Below, piece by piece: positions 13,493 to 27,715 of a stretch of 64,000 nt of DNA (position 1 is the first letter of the stretch; the number at the start of each line of letters is the position of its first letter). The translations under genes were made by a program, and so were the position numbers. This DNA is from Luscinia megarhynchos (Eukaryota; Chordata; Aves; Passeriformes; Turdidae): contig CM067568.1 of the NCBI GenBank assembly GCA_034336665.1, forward strand, positions 13,983,983-14,047,982, read 5' to 3'. The notes under the pieces are model-generated. The model saw nothing but the letters and a program-made list of their open reading frames with translations, searched no databases and had not been told where the DNA came from.

Positions 13493-14659
13493 AAACATTG
13501 GTCTCACTCTTTTTCAGCTGTAGATAAAGAAATAGGTGAAGGAATAAAATTTTCCTAATAAATATCCTCCTTGTTGCATAAATATAACAAGGAAGTTTCT
13601 TGCTTCTATTCATCATTTCAGCAAATGTGTTTTGCTTGTTGCTCATGATATCAATGTCTGAAGCAAAAGCTCAGGCCAAGATTCTTGATCACCGACTTAG
13701 TGACTTAAAACCAACCAGTAGACTGTTGGATTTTCTCCCCTCGGGGAAAAAGAAGCAGCAGGAAGAGGTTTTGCTTGTTGCTGGCCCAGGTGAAGAGAGC
13801 TGGTGAAGCACTGATTCTGCAGGTGTTTGTGTACACCTGGTAAAGAACAGGAAGGACACAGGTTGGCTGTGTCCTCTGGCAGCTCTGCCCCCCTACTGCC
13901 CTCCCAGTCTGTCAGTGATGGGTTTGTGGATGGTTCCCTGCTTCACTATCCAAATACTTTTCAAGTCCATCACCTGACAAAAAGATTGAAGCAGGAAACA
14001 ACATAGACTGCAATGAACAGAATTTCCAACAGTGTCCCTGAATCCTCTGATCAGAGTTTCCTGCCCTAAGATGTTTAAGCTGTCAGGATTTCTGGCTCCT
14101 ACTCAGGTGAAGTGATCCATAGACAAAATTAATCCAGCATTATGTGGATCTGTACCTAGATGAGCCATGAGGGTGTGCATTCACATGCAGAGGACACATT
14201 TACTGATTACTCTGAAAATCAGAGACCAAAAGGAGAAGGGTGGGTGGTGAGAAGCCAGCCTTAAGGGAAAGAGTGTGAGCCTACAGGCTGAGAAAATAGG
14301 TTAGCAAATGTGAGAGCACATTCACAGGAGAATGCAAAGGAGAATTTTGACAAATCCAAGATCCAAAGCCAAAACTTAGTAAGACTGAGATAGTAGCAGT
14401 GTGGGACAGGTATGACCTGTTCTTGTCTGATCTGTCCATCTGTTTGTCCTTAGCTGGAAGCCCTTTATCAACACCAGGCCAAGTCCCATTAGGGTTTTGC
14501 AGCCTTTCACTATACTGATCATCCCATGGGCATTTTACCTATTTGCCACCTTATTGCTGAGCCATATTCCTCCCAGCTTTGCATCATTCAGGAAAACACA
14601 GCTTGTCAGGACCCCAAGTTAAAAGTATGAACATCACACTCTTTATGGTTGTAAATGCC

Positions 14660-14820
14660 ATAGAATCATAGAATAGCTCCAGTTGAAAGGGACCTAAAAA
14701 GGATCATTGATTTCAATTCCCTGCTCCTTGTAGGACTAACCAAAACTAAACCATATGACTAAACATCAACCAGACCCTCCTTAAACACTTGTAGGTTGGT
14801 ACTGTGTCTCTGGGAAAAAA
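14660..14820 (-). mobile_element. CR1 LINE 3'-end fragment
   Basis: Begins TAGAATCATAGAATAGCTCC and continues with GAAAGGGACCTAAAAAGGAT and a spaced CCTCCTTAAACACTT, the reverse complement of a CR1 terminus with its repeated ATTCTA tail. About 160 bp remains. Confidence 0.85.
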
Positions 14821-17800
14821 TCCCAGTGGAAGCATATGAACAAAATCTGTTCATAATTATCAGCTGAGCACTTCAAACACCAAGGTGTTTAGCAGCAGGG
14901 AGATTTCCTAACAAAATGGGACAGATCACAGGATGAAAGTGGTTTAGTAAATTGGAAGAAATCCCGTGGAGAAAGGGGGATGGAAAATGATTGTTACTAA
15001 GTAGTTTTTACTCTCCTTTATGTGTGTTCACTGAGGGGAATGCAGCTATAGAAATCCAAAAGCTGAAACTGAAAACTGTCTCTTGGCACTGCTCCATTCC
15101 CATAGCTGGTCCGGAGGAGCTGTCACACCAGTCAAACACTTCCTCTACTGCCTACACAATAGTTGTATGTGAACCTGGGCTCTGAGGGTCCACATCTAGC
15201 AGAAGCCATCTCAAAGACTAACAGCCACTAAAATCCACACCCTAACTTGGAAATTCGCTCCTCCTGAGAACATGCTGAGAGCATGAGGCTAAACTTTTCC
15301 AACTTTTCTTCCTGGTTTTCTTAACAGCTGTGTGTCTATCTGTAAAGATCATAGACTGAAGTTTACAGCATCAAAAATGCTACTGCAAAATTAATTCACA
15401 AAACAAATATGATATTAAATATTTACCAGACTCCTGTTGTGCTGGTGGTCCTCAGCAGACTGCAGTCAAGTCCAAGTCCCATGGGTCACTTTAAAGAATC
15501 AGGATAAGAATTCATTAGGGCAATCCTGACTAAAATAAAACATGCAATACATTTTACTAGTCTGGTTTAGGTGACAGGTTTAAGGACTTAAATGGAAGAT
15601 TTACTGATTTATGCTTCTACCACTTCATACAGCAAAAAGTCCTTCATTATTACCTTCATACTACCAATAGAAGGTACAGACTAATGGCTTATTCCATGTT
15701 AAACAATAAAAAGACTGCAGATCAGTGTTATTTTACAAGTTTCCTTGGTGTTCCAGCAAAGCAGCACTGCTCCACTGGAGACTTCACTGAAAAACAGTGT
15801 AAAGACTAAATATTCCTCCTCCTCTTCCTCTCTTGAGTCATCCCCACTTATCACCCACTGGCACTGCTGTACTGCCCATGAGGGTCACTGACTTGTGCAT
15901 CCCGTGGTCACTGTGCAACCCTCCTCAGCCACTCAGCTCAGCAGCATTAAATGGTAAACCCTGCTCTCTTCCCTTCTTGCCTCCTGTACTCAGGAGGCAT
16001 CTATCACTCATCCATTCTTCATCCCTTTCATGTTGACACCTTCAGGAGTTAGTGTACACTAACAGGCTTTTCCCTTCCTCTTCTCTTGGGTGTCTAACTG
16101 AATTAGAACCCCTGGGAAATGGGAAGGAATGGGCAAGAAAAAAGGGCACATACCAGCAAGTGCATTATAAACCAAAGCAGGTGTCTTTGTAGGATATAAC
16201 ATGGGCTCTTGTGCAAGAGAGATTCCTGGCTTGGGACTTTACTGCCAGTGTGAAAAGGAGGCCTTGATGCTCCTCTGCTTGCCTACCACACTAGCTTCAT
16301 GAGACTGTGGATTCCAATTTTGTCAGCCCAAGCTCTGGGGGCTTGTGTTTTCACTTTATGGATTTTGCAGCTCAAACCTTGCTGTCTCACATTTGATCCA
16401 CCCACTATGCAAAGATGTTTACTTTCCATCACTTGTGATCAATGAAGAGCAGAGTGTTCTGTACTAGACCTCCAGTCTTAATACCCAAGCCTTTAAAGTA
16501 ACTGGGCTGAACACCCTTTATTTTCACAGTGTGGGCCAATCCATCATCAGTTGAATCATCAGTCATACTTATCATCCCACTTTGACTCTTTCCCATGGAA
16601 TTTCCAAGTGAAGCTTTGCACTTTCTTTACTGGGGGAATCCAAGCGCTGCTGTCAGATGTTCACTTTTATTGGTTCCTGTTCTGTCAGGAGTTAGGGAGC
16701 ACATCTGTTAAAAAACCAAAAAGATGAACATTCAAAAAGACAAAAGACAAAGAATCTGTTATTTTTAGTTCTTTATATCCAAATTCTTACACTTAACAGC
16801 AAAATGCCCATGAAATACTTTTAATTTCTCAACTGGCAGCAGAAAGATCAGTTCACTCCTTCAACTTCAGTAGAAATTAAGCTAACTGTAGCTATAGTGC
16901 TCACTGAAAGTTGCACATAATCCTAAAAAGCTATTTACCAACAGACACATTGCTTTTCTGTTCAGTTCTTCTGTCCCAGCTCTGCTCTTTCTCTCCTTGT
17001 CATTGTAAGGTAAATGGTTTCAAGCAACTGCAGATGACATCGGCAAGCATACCTGGAACCATCTGACAAGTTGAAGGATGATTGCCATATTACTGTTTTA
17101 CCTGCCAAGAGTGCTGCAGTGCCTTGCACAGGATCACTATTTAAGTAAGGTAATCTACCACTGCCAAACAACCTGTGCCCAAGCCCTGCCTAGGGCTTCA
17201 TCAAAAAGGTAAGTATTATACTTAAAAGATGATGCTTATGGCAAAGCTCATCTTAGAGAGATGGTCCTGCTGCAATAACAGGTAAGGCAAGCAGGCAAGC
17301 AGCATCACTATTACTCAGCACTGACTAAAAGCTAGTTTGCTGCATAAAATGTGGGTTGGTTTTTTTTCCAAAAAGCAGGCACACCTTTGTTTGGTCATAG
17401 GAAAGCACATGCAGATGAAAAAAAAATAATTCTCATTATGCCCAGGCTCATCCACTCGCTCCAAAGTGCTGCAACAATGTTTGGGCAAATTTCACTGGCA
17501 CTTGACAGTGCCAGGGTGCATTTTATCATCCCCATCTACTTGGCTAGAACTGGTCCAAATTCAGTAGTGACTCACACCCCTTCCACACTGACGTCAGTAG
17601 AGAATTTGGCTTATTATGTGTAATAACCAGGCTTCAAACTGAAATCAGCTCTCTCTTGAAAGGTGTTTTCATATGGGTGCTGTGGTAATTGTGGGTTGGT
17701 TTATGACTTGTACAAGTTAGATTTCTGCTTGAGCCTAAAAAGACCAGTGAATCATGAGTGTTGTAGAGACATGTAAGAAAAGATAGTTACAGTTTGGTCC

Positions 17801-19059
17801 AGCAATTCTGACCCTCATGTTTGTCTGCAGTTGATGCTGACATTGTACAAAGAACGTCATGGGCCTGAGAACAAACATTACCTATCACTCTCTGCACAAC
17901 ACAGTTTCCTGTCAGCCACAGAAGAGACTGTAGGTGCCTAGGTCTGCCCCATTCACACTGGAGATGCACAACATGTATTTCCAACCTATATGCTTTGTGT
18001 TATTTTTTTTCAGGGAACAAAAAGGCTCTCCTCCATAATAAGCACAATGCTTGCACCTGTGCAAATACATCCTTCTTTTTGTGCAGTGGGCTCAGAGGGC
18101 AAGAGCCATAGAGCTGAAAAGCCAGCAGGGCATAGATTCTTCCATCCTGCTTCACCTCCCTCTACTTGGAGAAAATCTGCCCTTTGCCTAACTTTGAAAT
18201 TCTTACAAGCTTGCTTGTTAGTAACTGGCCTAGCAATAGTGAAGCCAGACCTCTAGAGCTTATCTTTAGTCATGATCAAGGACATTGTGAAGATGGCATC
18301 AGTGCAGGTACAGGACACTGCTCAGGAGCAGCATTCAGATTGGAAAGAGAAAGAAAACCACAGAGAAATAATGAGAGGACCTTCCAGTAGGCTGGGGTAG
18401 TAGGTAATGGGTCTGACAAATGTGTAAGTGAAATCCTCTTTTTATTTGTGTTTATATCAGTGGTTTTTTAATCACTGAAGAAACTGACCTGTTGAAAATC
18501 CAGGAGCTCTGAGGGCAGAAATTTTGAGGCTAAATCCAGTACCCTCTCATCCCTAAAGGCTACTCACAGCCTTTCTAAAACCTTAGACACAAACATAAGT
18601 CTTTCCACTGATAGTGATGTATTTTGGATCAGGTGCATTCTTGGCCTAAGGCAGAAAAATGAAGCCACCTTTCTTCTCAGAGACAGCCTTTTATTCTGAT
18701 GCTCTGCACTGGCAGTGAGTATTCCCCATGCACTGCATGAGGAATACAGAGACCAGAGCAGGGGGAATGGCAGCTGTTGGACTTAAGACTCTGAAGTACT
18801 GTAGGAAGAGTTTGACTTGGCATGACTGGCATATTTGCAAACAAAGGATTGCCTGAGACAAGAGGTGAATTAAGGCGAACTAAGAATTAAGGTAAGAGGA
18901 GAGAGAGTCACAGAGGAAGGGAAGGAAAAGAACAGAGGAAGAGCAGTACTTTTACAACCACAGGACATCATAATTTAAACCAGGATGAACTGGGATATGT
19001 GTCCTGAATAATACTATGAATTACTAAGATTTAACATTGGTTTTGCCTGAATGACACTT

Positions 19060-19536
19060 GAAGGAAGGACACTGTTGGAACAAGTCCAGAGAAGGCCACC
19101 AAGTTAATTAGAGGGATGAAGCATCTGTCCTGTGAGGAAAAGCTGAGAGAATTGGAATTGTTCAGCCAGGAGAAGGCTTTGGAAGGACCTAATTGTGACC
19201 TTCCAGTACCTGAAGGGAGCCTGCAAGAAAGATGAGGCAATACTATTTATAAGGGCAGCAATATAGTGACAAAACAAAGGATATTGGCTTCACACTGAAA
19301 GCAAGTATGTTTAGATCAGATATTAGGGAAAAAAAAATTATTGCAAGGTTGGTGAAGCACTGGCACAGGCTGCACAGAGATGTTGTGGATGCCCCATCCC
19401 TGACAGTGTTCAAGGCCAGGCTCATTGGAGCTCTGAGCAGCCTGGGATAGTGGAAGGTGTCCCTGACCATGGCAGGGGGTTGGAACTGGATGATCTTTAA
19501 TGTCTCTTCCAACCCAGGCCATTCTATGATTCTGTG
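19060..19536 (+). mobile_element. CR1 LINE 3'-end fragment (~480 bp)
   Basis: Contains GTCCAGAGAAGGCCACCAAG, AGCCAGGAGAAGGCTTTGGA, CCAGTACCTGAAGGGAGCCT and ends TTCCAACCCAGGCCATTCTA with TGATTCTGTG. This covers the C-terminal end of the reverse-transcriptase frame and the 3' UTR, with stops and small indels. Confidence 0.93.
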
Positions 19537-20729
19537 ACACACAAGAGGCATTAGGGCCTCACTATTTTTAACAAAAAAGCTAAGTAACAACAATAACCCA
19601 CTCTCTCTTTTCCATGTTATATTAGGACTTGGTTTGCTTTTAAGTTTAGCTCAGAATATTGCTTTGTCTCCTAAAATTAAAGAAGAAACATTGGAATTAA
19701 AGAATGAATGAGTGAAATGGAGCAGTGGCCTGATACTTACTTTGAGTTTATTTTAAATCATGGTTTCTTTTCCTGTCTGATTTATGGATGAGATTAGATT
19801 AACCTTGCTTTATTTTACTTACTGTACTTCTTACAACTTTACATCCATCACAGATTCCACTCTAGAATGAAATTCTTTCATTAGCAGCTCTCTGCACACT
19901 GACAGGAATGATTTGTGACTTTTTGTGATAATATATCTCAAAAAATAAAGACTAATATGATCTTTCTGTCACTTTAGACAGTCACAGATCTGTCATATGG
20001 GAGAGATTGATTACACATGATGGAAAGGCTTATTTACTTATGCATTAAAGGTCACATTCTTCCAGCTCTAGCCAAATCACTCAATCATGAGTTCTGCATA
20101 ACAAGAACTGCTGCATTTAAATCAATAAGGACAAGTTTCCAGCAGCTTAAACGAACAGCAGCTTTCCCACTGATCTGACTGATCCATGAAAAATCTGTAA
20201 AAACAGTGAGGATGGATATAGCTAACTCAGTTTGCACCTCTTTTTGTTTACCCTTCTTTTGGTTATGGAAGATGCCAGTCTCTATTTCCTTGCATGGGAT
20301 GAGTCCATATACCTGAGAGCACCTGGAAACAGTCAGTTATTGGCATATGCTAGCTAAAGGTCTTCCAGAAAAGATATTTTTTACTCACCCTTGGGTTTTT
20401 TCAGTGGACAAGGCTTTCCCACAAATTCAGGAAGGGTTTCTCCAGCAAGGATCTCAAAGGCTCACATCAGCCTGCTACAAGGCTCCAACAAGGCAGAAGA
20501 CTTCCTGGAAAACACTTTTTTGGTTGGGAAAAAAATATGTTAATTAAATGAACAGCAAGTTACTGTTTGCAGGATTTATTTACCAGGAATGGGAAAGACT
20601 AGATACAAGAAGCCCCAAAACATAAAGCTACACAGAGGACTGCTCAACACCCAAAACTCCTAAGAGAGAAAGCTTTGTGCAGCAGGAAGAGTTCTAGTTG
20701 TCTGTAGGAGGCTGCTGATCAGCTCCTTG

Positions 20730-20860
20730 CTTCTTTCCCGAATTTCTGCAGGATTCTGGGCAAGTAATTTGCTCTCTCTATATATCTTGCCATCTAGACA
20801 ATGAGAAAATGGGGCTGCCTTGCTGCGCAGGAGTGCTGTAAGGTACTCTGATGTCAGATG
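20730..20860 (+). repeat. Ancient MIR-like SINE remnant
   Basis: GGATTCTGGGCAAGTAATTT, then GCTCTCTCTATATATCTTGC, then GACAATGAGAAAATGGGGCT and GTGCTGTAAGGTACTCTGATG follow the order of the MIR consensus (ctgggcaagtcacttaacctctc, atctgtaaaatgggg). Confidence 0.6.
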
Positions 20861-23800
20861 TCATTCAAGAAGTCTTCACAGCTGGAGGTGTTAAAAAGCC
20901 CGTTAGAACTTACTCTGTTCTGCACAAGGTGCATTAACCCTTCAGTGCTGCTCAAGCCTTATGTCTAGGTAAACGTCCCTAAACTTAAGACAAACCCTTC
21001 TGCTTTAAACTTCTTAATTGCAGAAAGCTTCAAAGAGCTACATTTTTTTATCAAAAAGTTATTTAGTTTATTTTAGTATTAACTAATTGTTAAGTAAAAT
21101 TGGCTTGTTTTTTTCCCCAAAAAACTGATCAGCAAGGAGCTGTCCCTGAATACAAATTTCTAAAGCTCCATGAGAACACCACTCTGAAGCCGGGTTATTT
21201 TTCTGTGGTTAATAGCAAAATGTCTCCATTTCGCACCAAGAAAAGCAAGATAAACTTGACTACCAGCTTCAGTTATTCCATTTTACTCATTTAGATTATT
21301 TCACTGAACTTCTTTCTAATCAAGGGCCTCCCTAGCTCTCATAACTATATCACATAGAGAGAGATTTGTGAATTCTACAAGGGCCTGTGCACTACCTGCT
21401 CCCAGTGGATGTGGCTGGGAACTGTCATTGCCCTCACTGCAGTGACAAGACAGTAAGAAGGCTGCTTTAAGCCAAGATAATCCAAGATTGGTCTATGTGT
21501 GAAAGGCAGTTTGGGGAAACTGGACTATCTGGTTGTAGTCCTCGAGGGATGAGTATTAGTCATCTAGAAACTGCAGCTCTCTAGTTTTAAAAGGTGTTCT
21601 GTGACAGGATAGATGCAGCAATTGTAGCCCCTGACACAGTTGTTTGGGCTGCTGAAATATCTTGGGGCAGAAGAAAATCAACCCAAAAGCCTTTCCAAGA
21701 TTTGGGGACTTAAATGATAAAGTTAGGATTATGCATGGCAACTAGAAAATACAGCCCACAGCAAAGACAATGTTAATACCATATGACCTTGAGAATTTTC
21801 TTTGTTGCCAGCAGGAATTGCAGATATACCCAAAGTGCTCTGATCTCCCAAGGAGATCCTTTTCCTTAACAGAATATATATACACCCTGATGTCTATGCT
21901 GAGCTGGCTTTTGCCTCCAGGCTGCCTGTATGATACACAAATGCTCTGTTTCCTTAAGCCTGGTCTGCCCAAAGGTGTTCCCACCCTCTTTCACTGTCCT
22001 GTTCTCACCCCTTCACTCTTGTGTACCAATGGTCGCGGGTGTTGGTGACAGCTCTGATTTGGGCTGGTTAGGAGGAGACAAGATGAACCCTATAATTCTA
22101 GAGGCCCTTGAAAAGAGGGCTGTGTATTTGCCCCTCAACCATTCTGGGGCAAATCCACAGCAGCATCACCCAGTGCTAAAATGACAAGGGATATAGGATG
22201 CTGCTGCTTGGCTCACTGATCCACTGCTCTGCATGCCTTCAGATTTGGATTTTCAAATCCTACAAAAGATATGGTGACATGGCTTAAAAGTCAGCCAACC
22301 ACCTTTACAGTTCATCCTTTCACCTCAAAAATGGAATTCCCTTTACTTAGATTTTCTTTTGCCTGATCAATATTTTCAACCTCAGCCACAGATTTTTTGA
22401 ACATGAAAATTAGTTACAATTCGGAGTGATACTTTATAAAGTTGCTTTCTTTGCAAGGGAAGGAAAGGAAAAGGCAAAGCAGATGTGAGTCTAAAGGTGT
22501 TAGACTCACAGCCAGTTTCTACCCTGCTTGACCACAGCCACAGAACAAAAAGTATTATGACATCCTTGAGAATATAGGCTTATATAAATGTTACCTTTTT
22601 ATCCCAGCTGATAAGGTCCTGGTCATTCCTCTACCACAGGAGCATTACTGACCCTTCAGTGTTCCTCAGCTCACATGAAGTTGTGTAGCTTGTTGCATTC
22701 CAAAGAAGATGCCTGGGTCTCTTTACACTGGACAGATATGGCTTTGAATAGTTCAAAATTTAAATACATACTGGCCTCTTGTGGGCTGTATTGTTACATC
22801 CTTTACACTGCCTTCAGCACTTTCTTGTTCTTGGAATAACAGGACAATAAACCCTCAAATATTATGCTAAAAGGAATAAACCTTCTGTAGGTCAAAAGGA
22901 TACCTTTTTATTTAAAAATAAACATTACCTCCCCAGTTCCAAGTCTTCTAATGATTGATTTTGACACTATTTCAGAACTTTGATCAAAGGCAGACTATGA
23001 AATAATTTACCAGATTTTTTTTCCATGCTAGAACAAAAATATGCGGGCCCAGGTTTTGAACAGTTAAACACTGAAAAAAATCCTGCTTTGATGTTTAAGT
23101 CATTTCCTAGTGCTGCTTTCACACCTCCAGGCTTTGGCTTTGTTTACTTATATATATAAATTAGATATTCAGCACTTTCTCTCATTTCCAAGTCCAGCCA
23201 GTTCATTCAGTTACTCAAGCAGGGACTCAGTGCTTTAGATCAGTTCACAATTTCAGATTAGAGGTCATTCTTTAATCAGCTCTCTTATATTCCTTAATAA
23301 GTCCGATTTTGCAGCACTTCTTATGGAAGACTTCATTCCCAGTGGGAAGGGTACTTCTCAAGGAAGGAATGAATTACAGTTCTCAGCTTGTGTATTTAGC
23401 TTTTTTTAACATTACTCGTGCTAACCACAGCATTGCTGACATAGAGGCAGGAGATTGTTTTAGGTGGATAGGACCAATCCATTCTGCAGGACACAAACTA
23501 CCTATCTTGCTTGCAACAAAAACTTAACAAGACATAGAGGCAATAAACTACTTAACTGACCACACTTGATTTCTGTTTGGAACAGAATGCTGTTATCTAC
23601 TCCATATTTATGTTAAATTCAGCTGAAAGGGAGTATAATGCAAGAGGCACTTGGGTTAGGCTCTGCAAAACACAGGAACTGAGAAAACCAATGAACACTA
23701 AAATCGAGCCAATTTACACAGGCTGATGGGAGTAATTGTACAGGTTAACCCTGGAAAAAGCAATGGACACCCCAGCCTCCCACCCTCCTCCAGGAATAGG

Positions 23801-25064
23801 CCACCTTTTCCTGATGATTTTTGGGTGATTTCTGCTAGTCTAGGAAAGAAAGAGGGAGATGAAAAGTTTAACAAAAAACAAGAAGAAACAGTACAGGCTG
23901 AAATATTGTCAGCTTTTCCAGTGAGCAAAAAATACCACATACAGCCAGCCAAAACAAACATATGCTGTTTCACAGGCTAAAGAAGGAATCCAGCAAGACA
24001 GACACTCTGTGCTCCCTTGTCTGGAAGCTTGTGTTCTATTGACACAGACCAAATCAGAAGTGTGTGGAAATAGGATTGGTCTTGTGAAGTGGATAAGGTG
24101 TTATTTATTGCTTATTTAACAAAAGCATGAAGAAACCAACCGTCACTTATGTCTTCAGTATTCTACTTCAGGACCAAGAGCCAAACTTAGCTACAGAGAA
24201 ACTTGCTTTCTGCACTGAAAGTTGTGTTTTCCCCAACAAAAACCAAAGCACTGCCAACAAAATCCAGTTCCTCCCACCTATCCAAACTGACACCCTGACC
24301 TTTACGTTGCTTGAGTGTTTGCTTTCTGTACTTCTTACAATATCCTAAATACCGAGAAGACAACAGTGGATGTAGTAAAACCAATCACACATGGCTTTTG
24401 TTATTTTGTAATAGAAGGAGCCAATTTACAAGAGGAGGTTTCCATTGTGTATTTTCAGTTTTGACTTAATTCCTGACAGGTTTCCTAATATCCACTTCAG
24501 AGGCAAACAAGCTAAACATGGAAAGGAGATCTATGCAAGATTTTTCCCCTCTGATTCATGGAAATGCTGCCTTTGCCTTTTCAGAGGAAAGTTGCACCTG
24601 GTACTGGGACCAGGGGAGTATGAATAAAAAGCTTAAGAAAAAAAAAGGCTCAGACAAACCCAACTGTTTCTTAGTGGAGAAATGCCCTTAGTAAGATGCA
24701 CATAACTGCAGATTTCTACCCCAAAATTCTGGGATGAAGATGTGTGCAGAAGAGATTGAGCTCTCTGAAGGGTGTCTGGCAAGACAGGCTCTGTCCAAGG
24801 AAAGAGATGATTTCTGGAAAACACTATCAACACACTGGGTTAAAAGTAGTGCAATACAGTAGCTTATTTAATTCTATTTTAAGCATAAGCAGCAACAGAC
24901 AGATAAGAGATAAAGAACCAAGAGGGGACACAAGTTGAGTAGCATGGTCCAGCAGAGAGAAAGGGCCAGGAATTGCAATACCTGAATCTTTTGCCAGACT
25001 GTTTAAGCTTTATAGTCTCAAATGTTCAGAGCCATATTGCCAGTTTTGGTGCCAACATGGCTCT

Positions 25065-25150
25065 TAATTCTGAGTAAATAATTCAGTCTCTCTCTCTCTC
25101 CATTCAGCTTTGCCATCATCTGAGTAAACCTGACACTGCTGCCCCGCTGG
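25065..25150 (+). repeat. Possible MIR-like remnant with a short (TC)n run
   Basis: TGAGTAAATAATTCAGTCTC, a TC run at about 25086-25100, and CAGCTTTGCCATCATCTGAG loosely follow the MIR core order. Match quality is weak. Confidence 0.3.
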
Positions 25151-27649
25151 GTATTACATGGCCCAAAATCTTGGACAAGGCTAATCATAATCCCTTCTGT
25201 GACTTTCACACCACGCCACAAGAGGATATCACCTGTTGTATTCAGGTCCTGGAGCCTGATCTTTATCAGTGCTCAAATGAGAGTGGATGCTTCTCTTTCC
25301 TTGCATGTAATTGATGAAATTAACTTCTTTGTGAATATGTGAAATTCACAATGAGACACTAGAAATCAATGCTTGTGTTGCCTAGAGCACACAGATCTTT
25401 GGCTGTACCTTATGCACAAAGCTGAAAATGCTGCTTTCATTCACATATTTCTTCTGTGCTTTTGAATGGAGATTTTTTTTTAACTTGCAGGGAGAAAAGC
25501 TTCCTTGAGCTGCCCTACTTTATCCTAAGCTGACAGTCACTCTTGCAGACACCAGGAAATACTCATTTACAGACTTGGCAGAAGAAACAAGGTTATCTCA
25601 GAAAAAGTGCTTTGTTTTTTCTCCACAGAAAATCTATAAAGCATGATCACCTATGTGCAAGCTGCATGATTCCTCCACTGAAGAGATAGCAGGGAAGTGA
25701 CAGGAACCAAGGTTCTGTTTAGTCCTGTCTTCATTCTTAAGTCCATTTCACAACCTCACGTGTTAAGATATTTCCATTGTAGAGGAAATTATAATTATAG
25801 AGGAAAAGTTCAGAATAAATAGATACTTTTGAAAGTCTTGGAAGAAATGCAGTTATCTTCCCTACATGACTACTAGGTAGCTGACAAATAAGAATAATTT
25901 GACCAAGTCAGCTTGATCTTGATCCTTCAGAGAGTGAGTTGTGCTTTATCTGAGGACAGCCCTTACACTCAAGTGCAATCTTAGTTTTTGTTTTTACATA
26001 ATTTTGTTATCTGCTGATCTCAGAATACTTGCATGAGGACAGAATGTGCCATTAGTCTGTTACCACAACAGCAAAGATAAAACTGCTTAAGTGGGGTGAC
26101 CAAACGACCAGCCAACAATCAAAGCTCTGAGCTAGGCTCTGTCCTGTTCAAAGTGTGAAAAAGCTTACCAAACAGGAGACATCACAGTTGGTTCTAAATA
26201 AAACAATCTCATGTTGGTTATATGCTTACCCACCTGAGGAGAGGAATTCAGTCCTCTGGGAAACAACTCTGTTGTAGGTACTAATGCTGTGGTCTCTGGT
26301 ACAAAGAGTCCCGGGCACTGAGCAGGAGAGAGTGGATGAAATATGCTTGGAACTTTCATTTAATAGAGAAAGAATAAAAAGAAAAATCTAGTCAGAGACA
26401 CAACTTAGTTTAGTTCTTATTGTCAGCTCAGTTTCAAATACACTTATTACAGAAGCAGCAGCCCCACTCATCTCAAGCGCTTGCATACAGCCAGAGCTCC
26501 CTTCAGCTAATCTTAAGCACTTCTTAAGACTACCTCTGCTGCCAGAAGAGATCAGAACAGCTGATAAAAGGTCCTTCAGATCTCAAATTCTATTGAAGAA
26601 AAAGTAAAGAAAAAAAGAGAGAGAAATGTGTTAATTATGATAAGGCCAAAGGATTAGCTCCAAATCTGTTAGACAAAATAACACTTTAAGAGGCATTTGA
26701 ATATTTTGATCCTGACCAAGTGGCATTGCTCTTGCCTGGTATGAGGTGGCAGCAGTGCAGCCCTCATGACCAGAGCATGCAGTGAGGCTGACATGTGCTT
26801 TGTAGCTGTGAATTGATGCCAAACAATGTAATTTTATCAACAATCACAGTCTCAGGACATTCCGCACATGTAGAACGGGAATGAACAGCAGGCCAAATTT
26901 CCTTCATTGGTGTAAATCATTCACTTCTACTCAAGTCAGTGAAGCACTGCCAACTAATACCTGCTGAGGATCTCTGCAGGGACCTCAAGGCCAGTATCTT
27001 AGAGCCCTTTATACCTTGTTTGCCATAAAGTTATTCTCCTCTATAAAATCTCCTTGTGCAGGAGGCAATTTGTATATTGAACTTACCTCCTACATGGACA
27101 CTGCCCTCCAACCAGCAGGTACTCTTTAGCAGATGAATAGAAAGCTGATGACTGAGCAAGTAGTTTTACTCACTGAGTCAGCTTTGACATGGAAGTGCGC
27201 TGAAAAGCTGAAAAATATTTATAGGGAGTTCCACTTTCAATGTTATTCAGAATATCAGTGGTTATTTTGTTATTTTTAGGAGGTGCTTAGACGAAATAGT
27301 GTTACCCCTTTGAAAAAGTTGGTAGCACAGTAGAGAATATAGCTATCAAGATTTACATAAAACTAACAGTCATGTTACGCTCAAAAGCTTAAGTTTATTG
27401 CTCTCTTTAATGACTATCACCAGTATTTTAAAAAAGAATGCCAGTTCTTTCTGCTAGCTTCTCACTGAAGGAAATATTTTAAATACAGCAATAAAATCAA
27501 GTGGTTTAAAGATAACACATTTTGCCACACATTCATGCAAACCCTGCAGACAGGATTTTTACAGGTTCATGGATACAGAATAAACACAAAGATGTGTACT
27601 GAAATATTGGGAAACTTTTTCCCCACAGTGATGAAGTTGTAGGCGTAAC

Positions 27650-27715
27650 ATTTCAGGCCTTACCCTGCACCTGCTGACGTCAATGGCAAAACATCAGTGG
27701 GAGCAGGATCAGCCC
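27650..27715. repeat. Ancient dispersed-repeat fragment (GACGTCAATGG type)
   Basis: TGACGTCAATGGCAAAACAT followed by CAGTGGGAGCAGGATCAGCC has the same composition and word order as the fragment at 46085-46147. The family is not identified. Confidence 0.35.

Larger units (their letters stand above)
13158..19059. other. Gene-poor flank between CR1 copies
   Basis: Unique AT-rich sequence plus a CR1 tail (14660-14820). One weak exon-like signal lies at 13622-13789 and a 20-bp word shared with 3211-3230 at 16164-16183. Nothing else recognisable. Confidence 0.5.
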
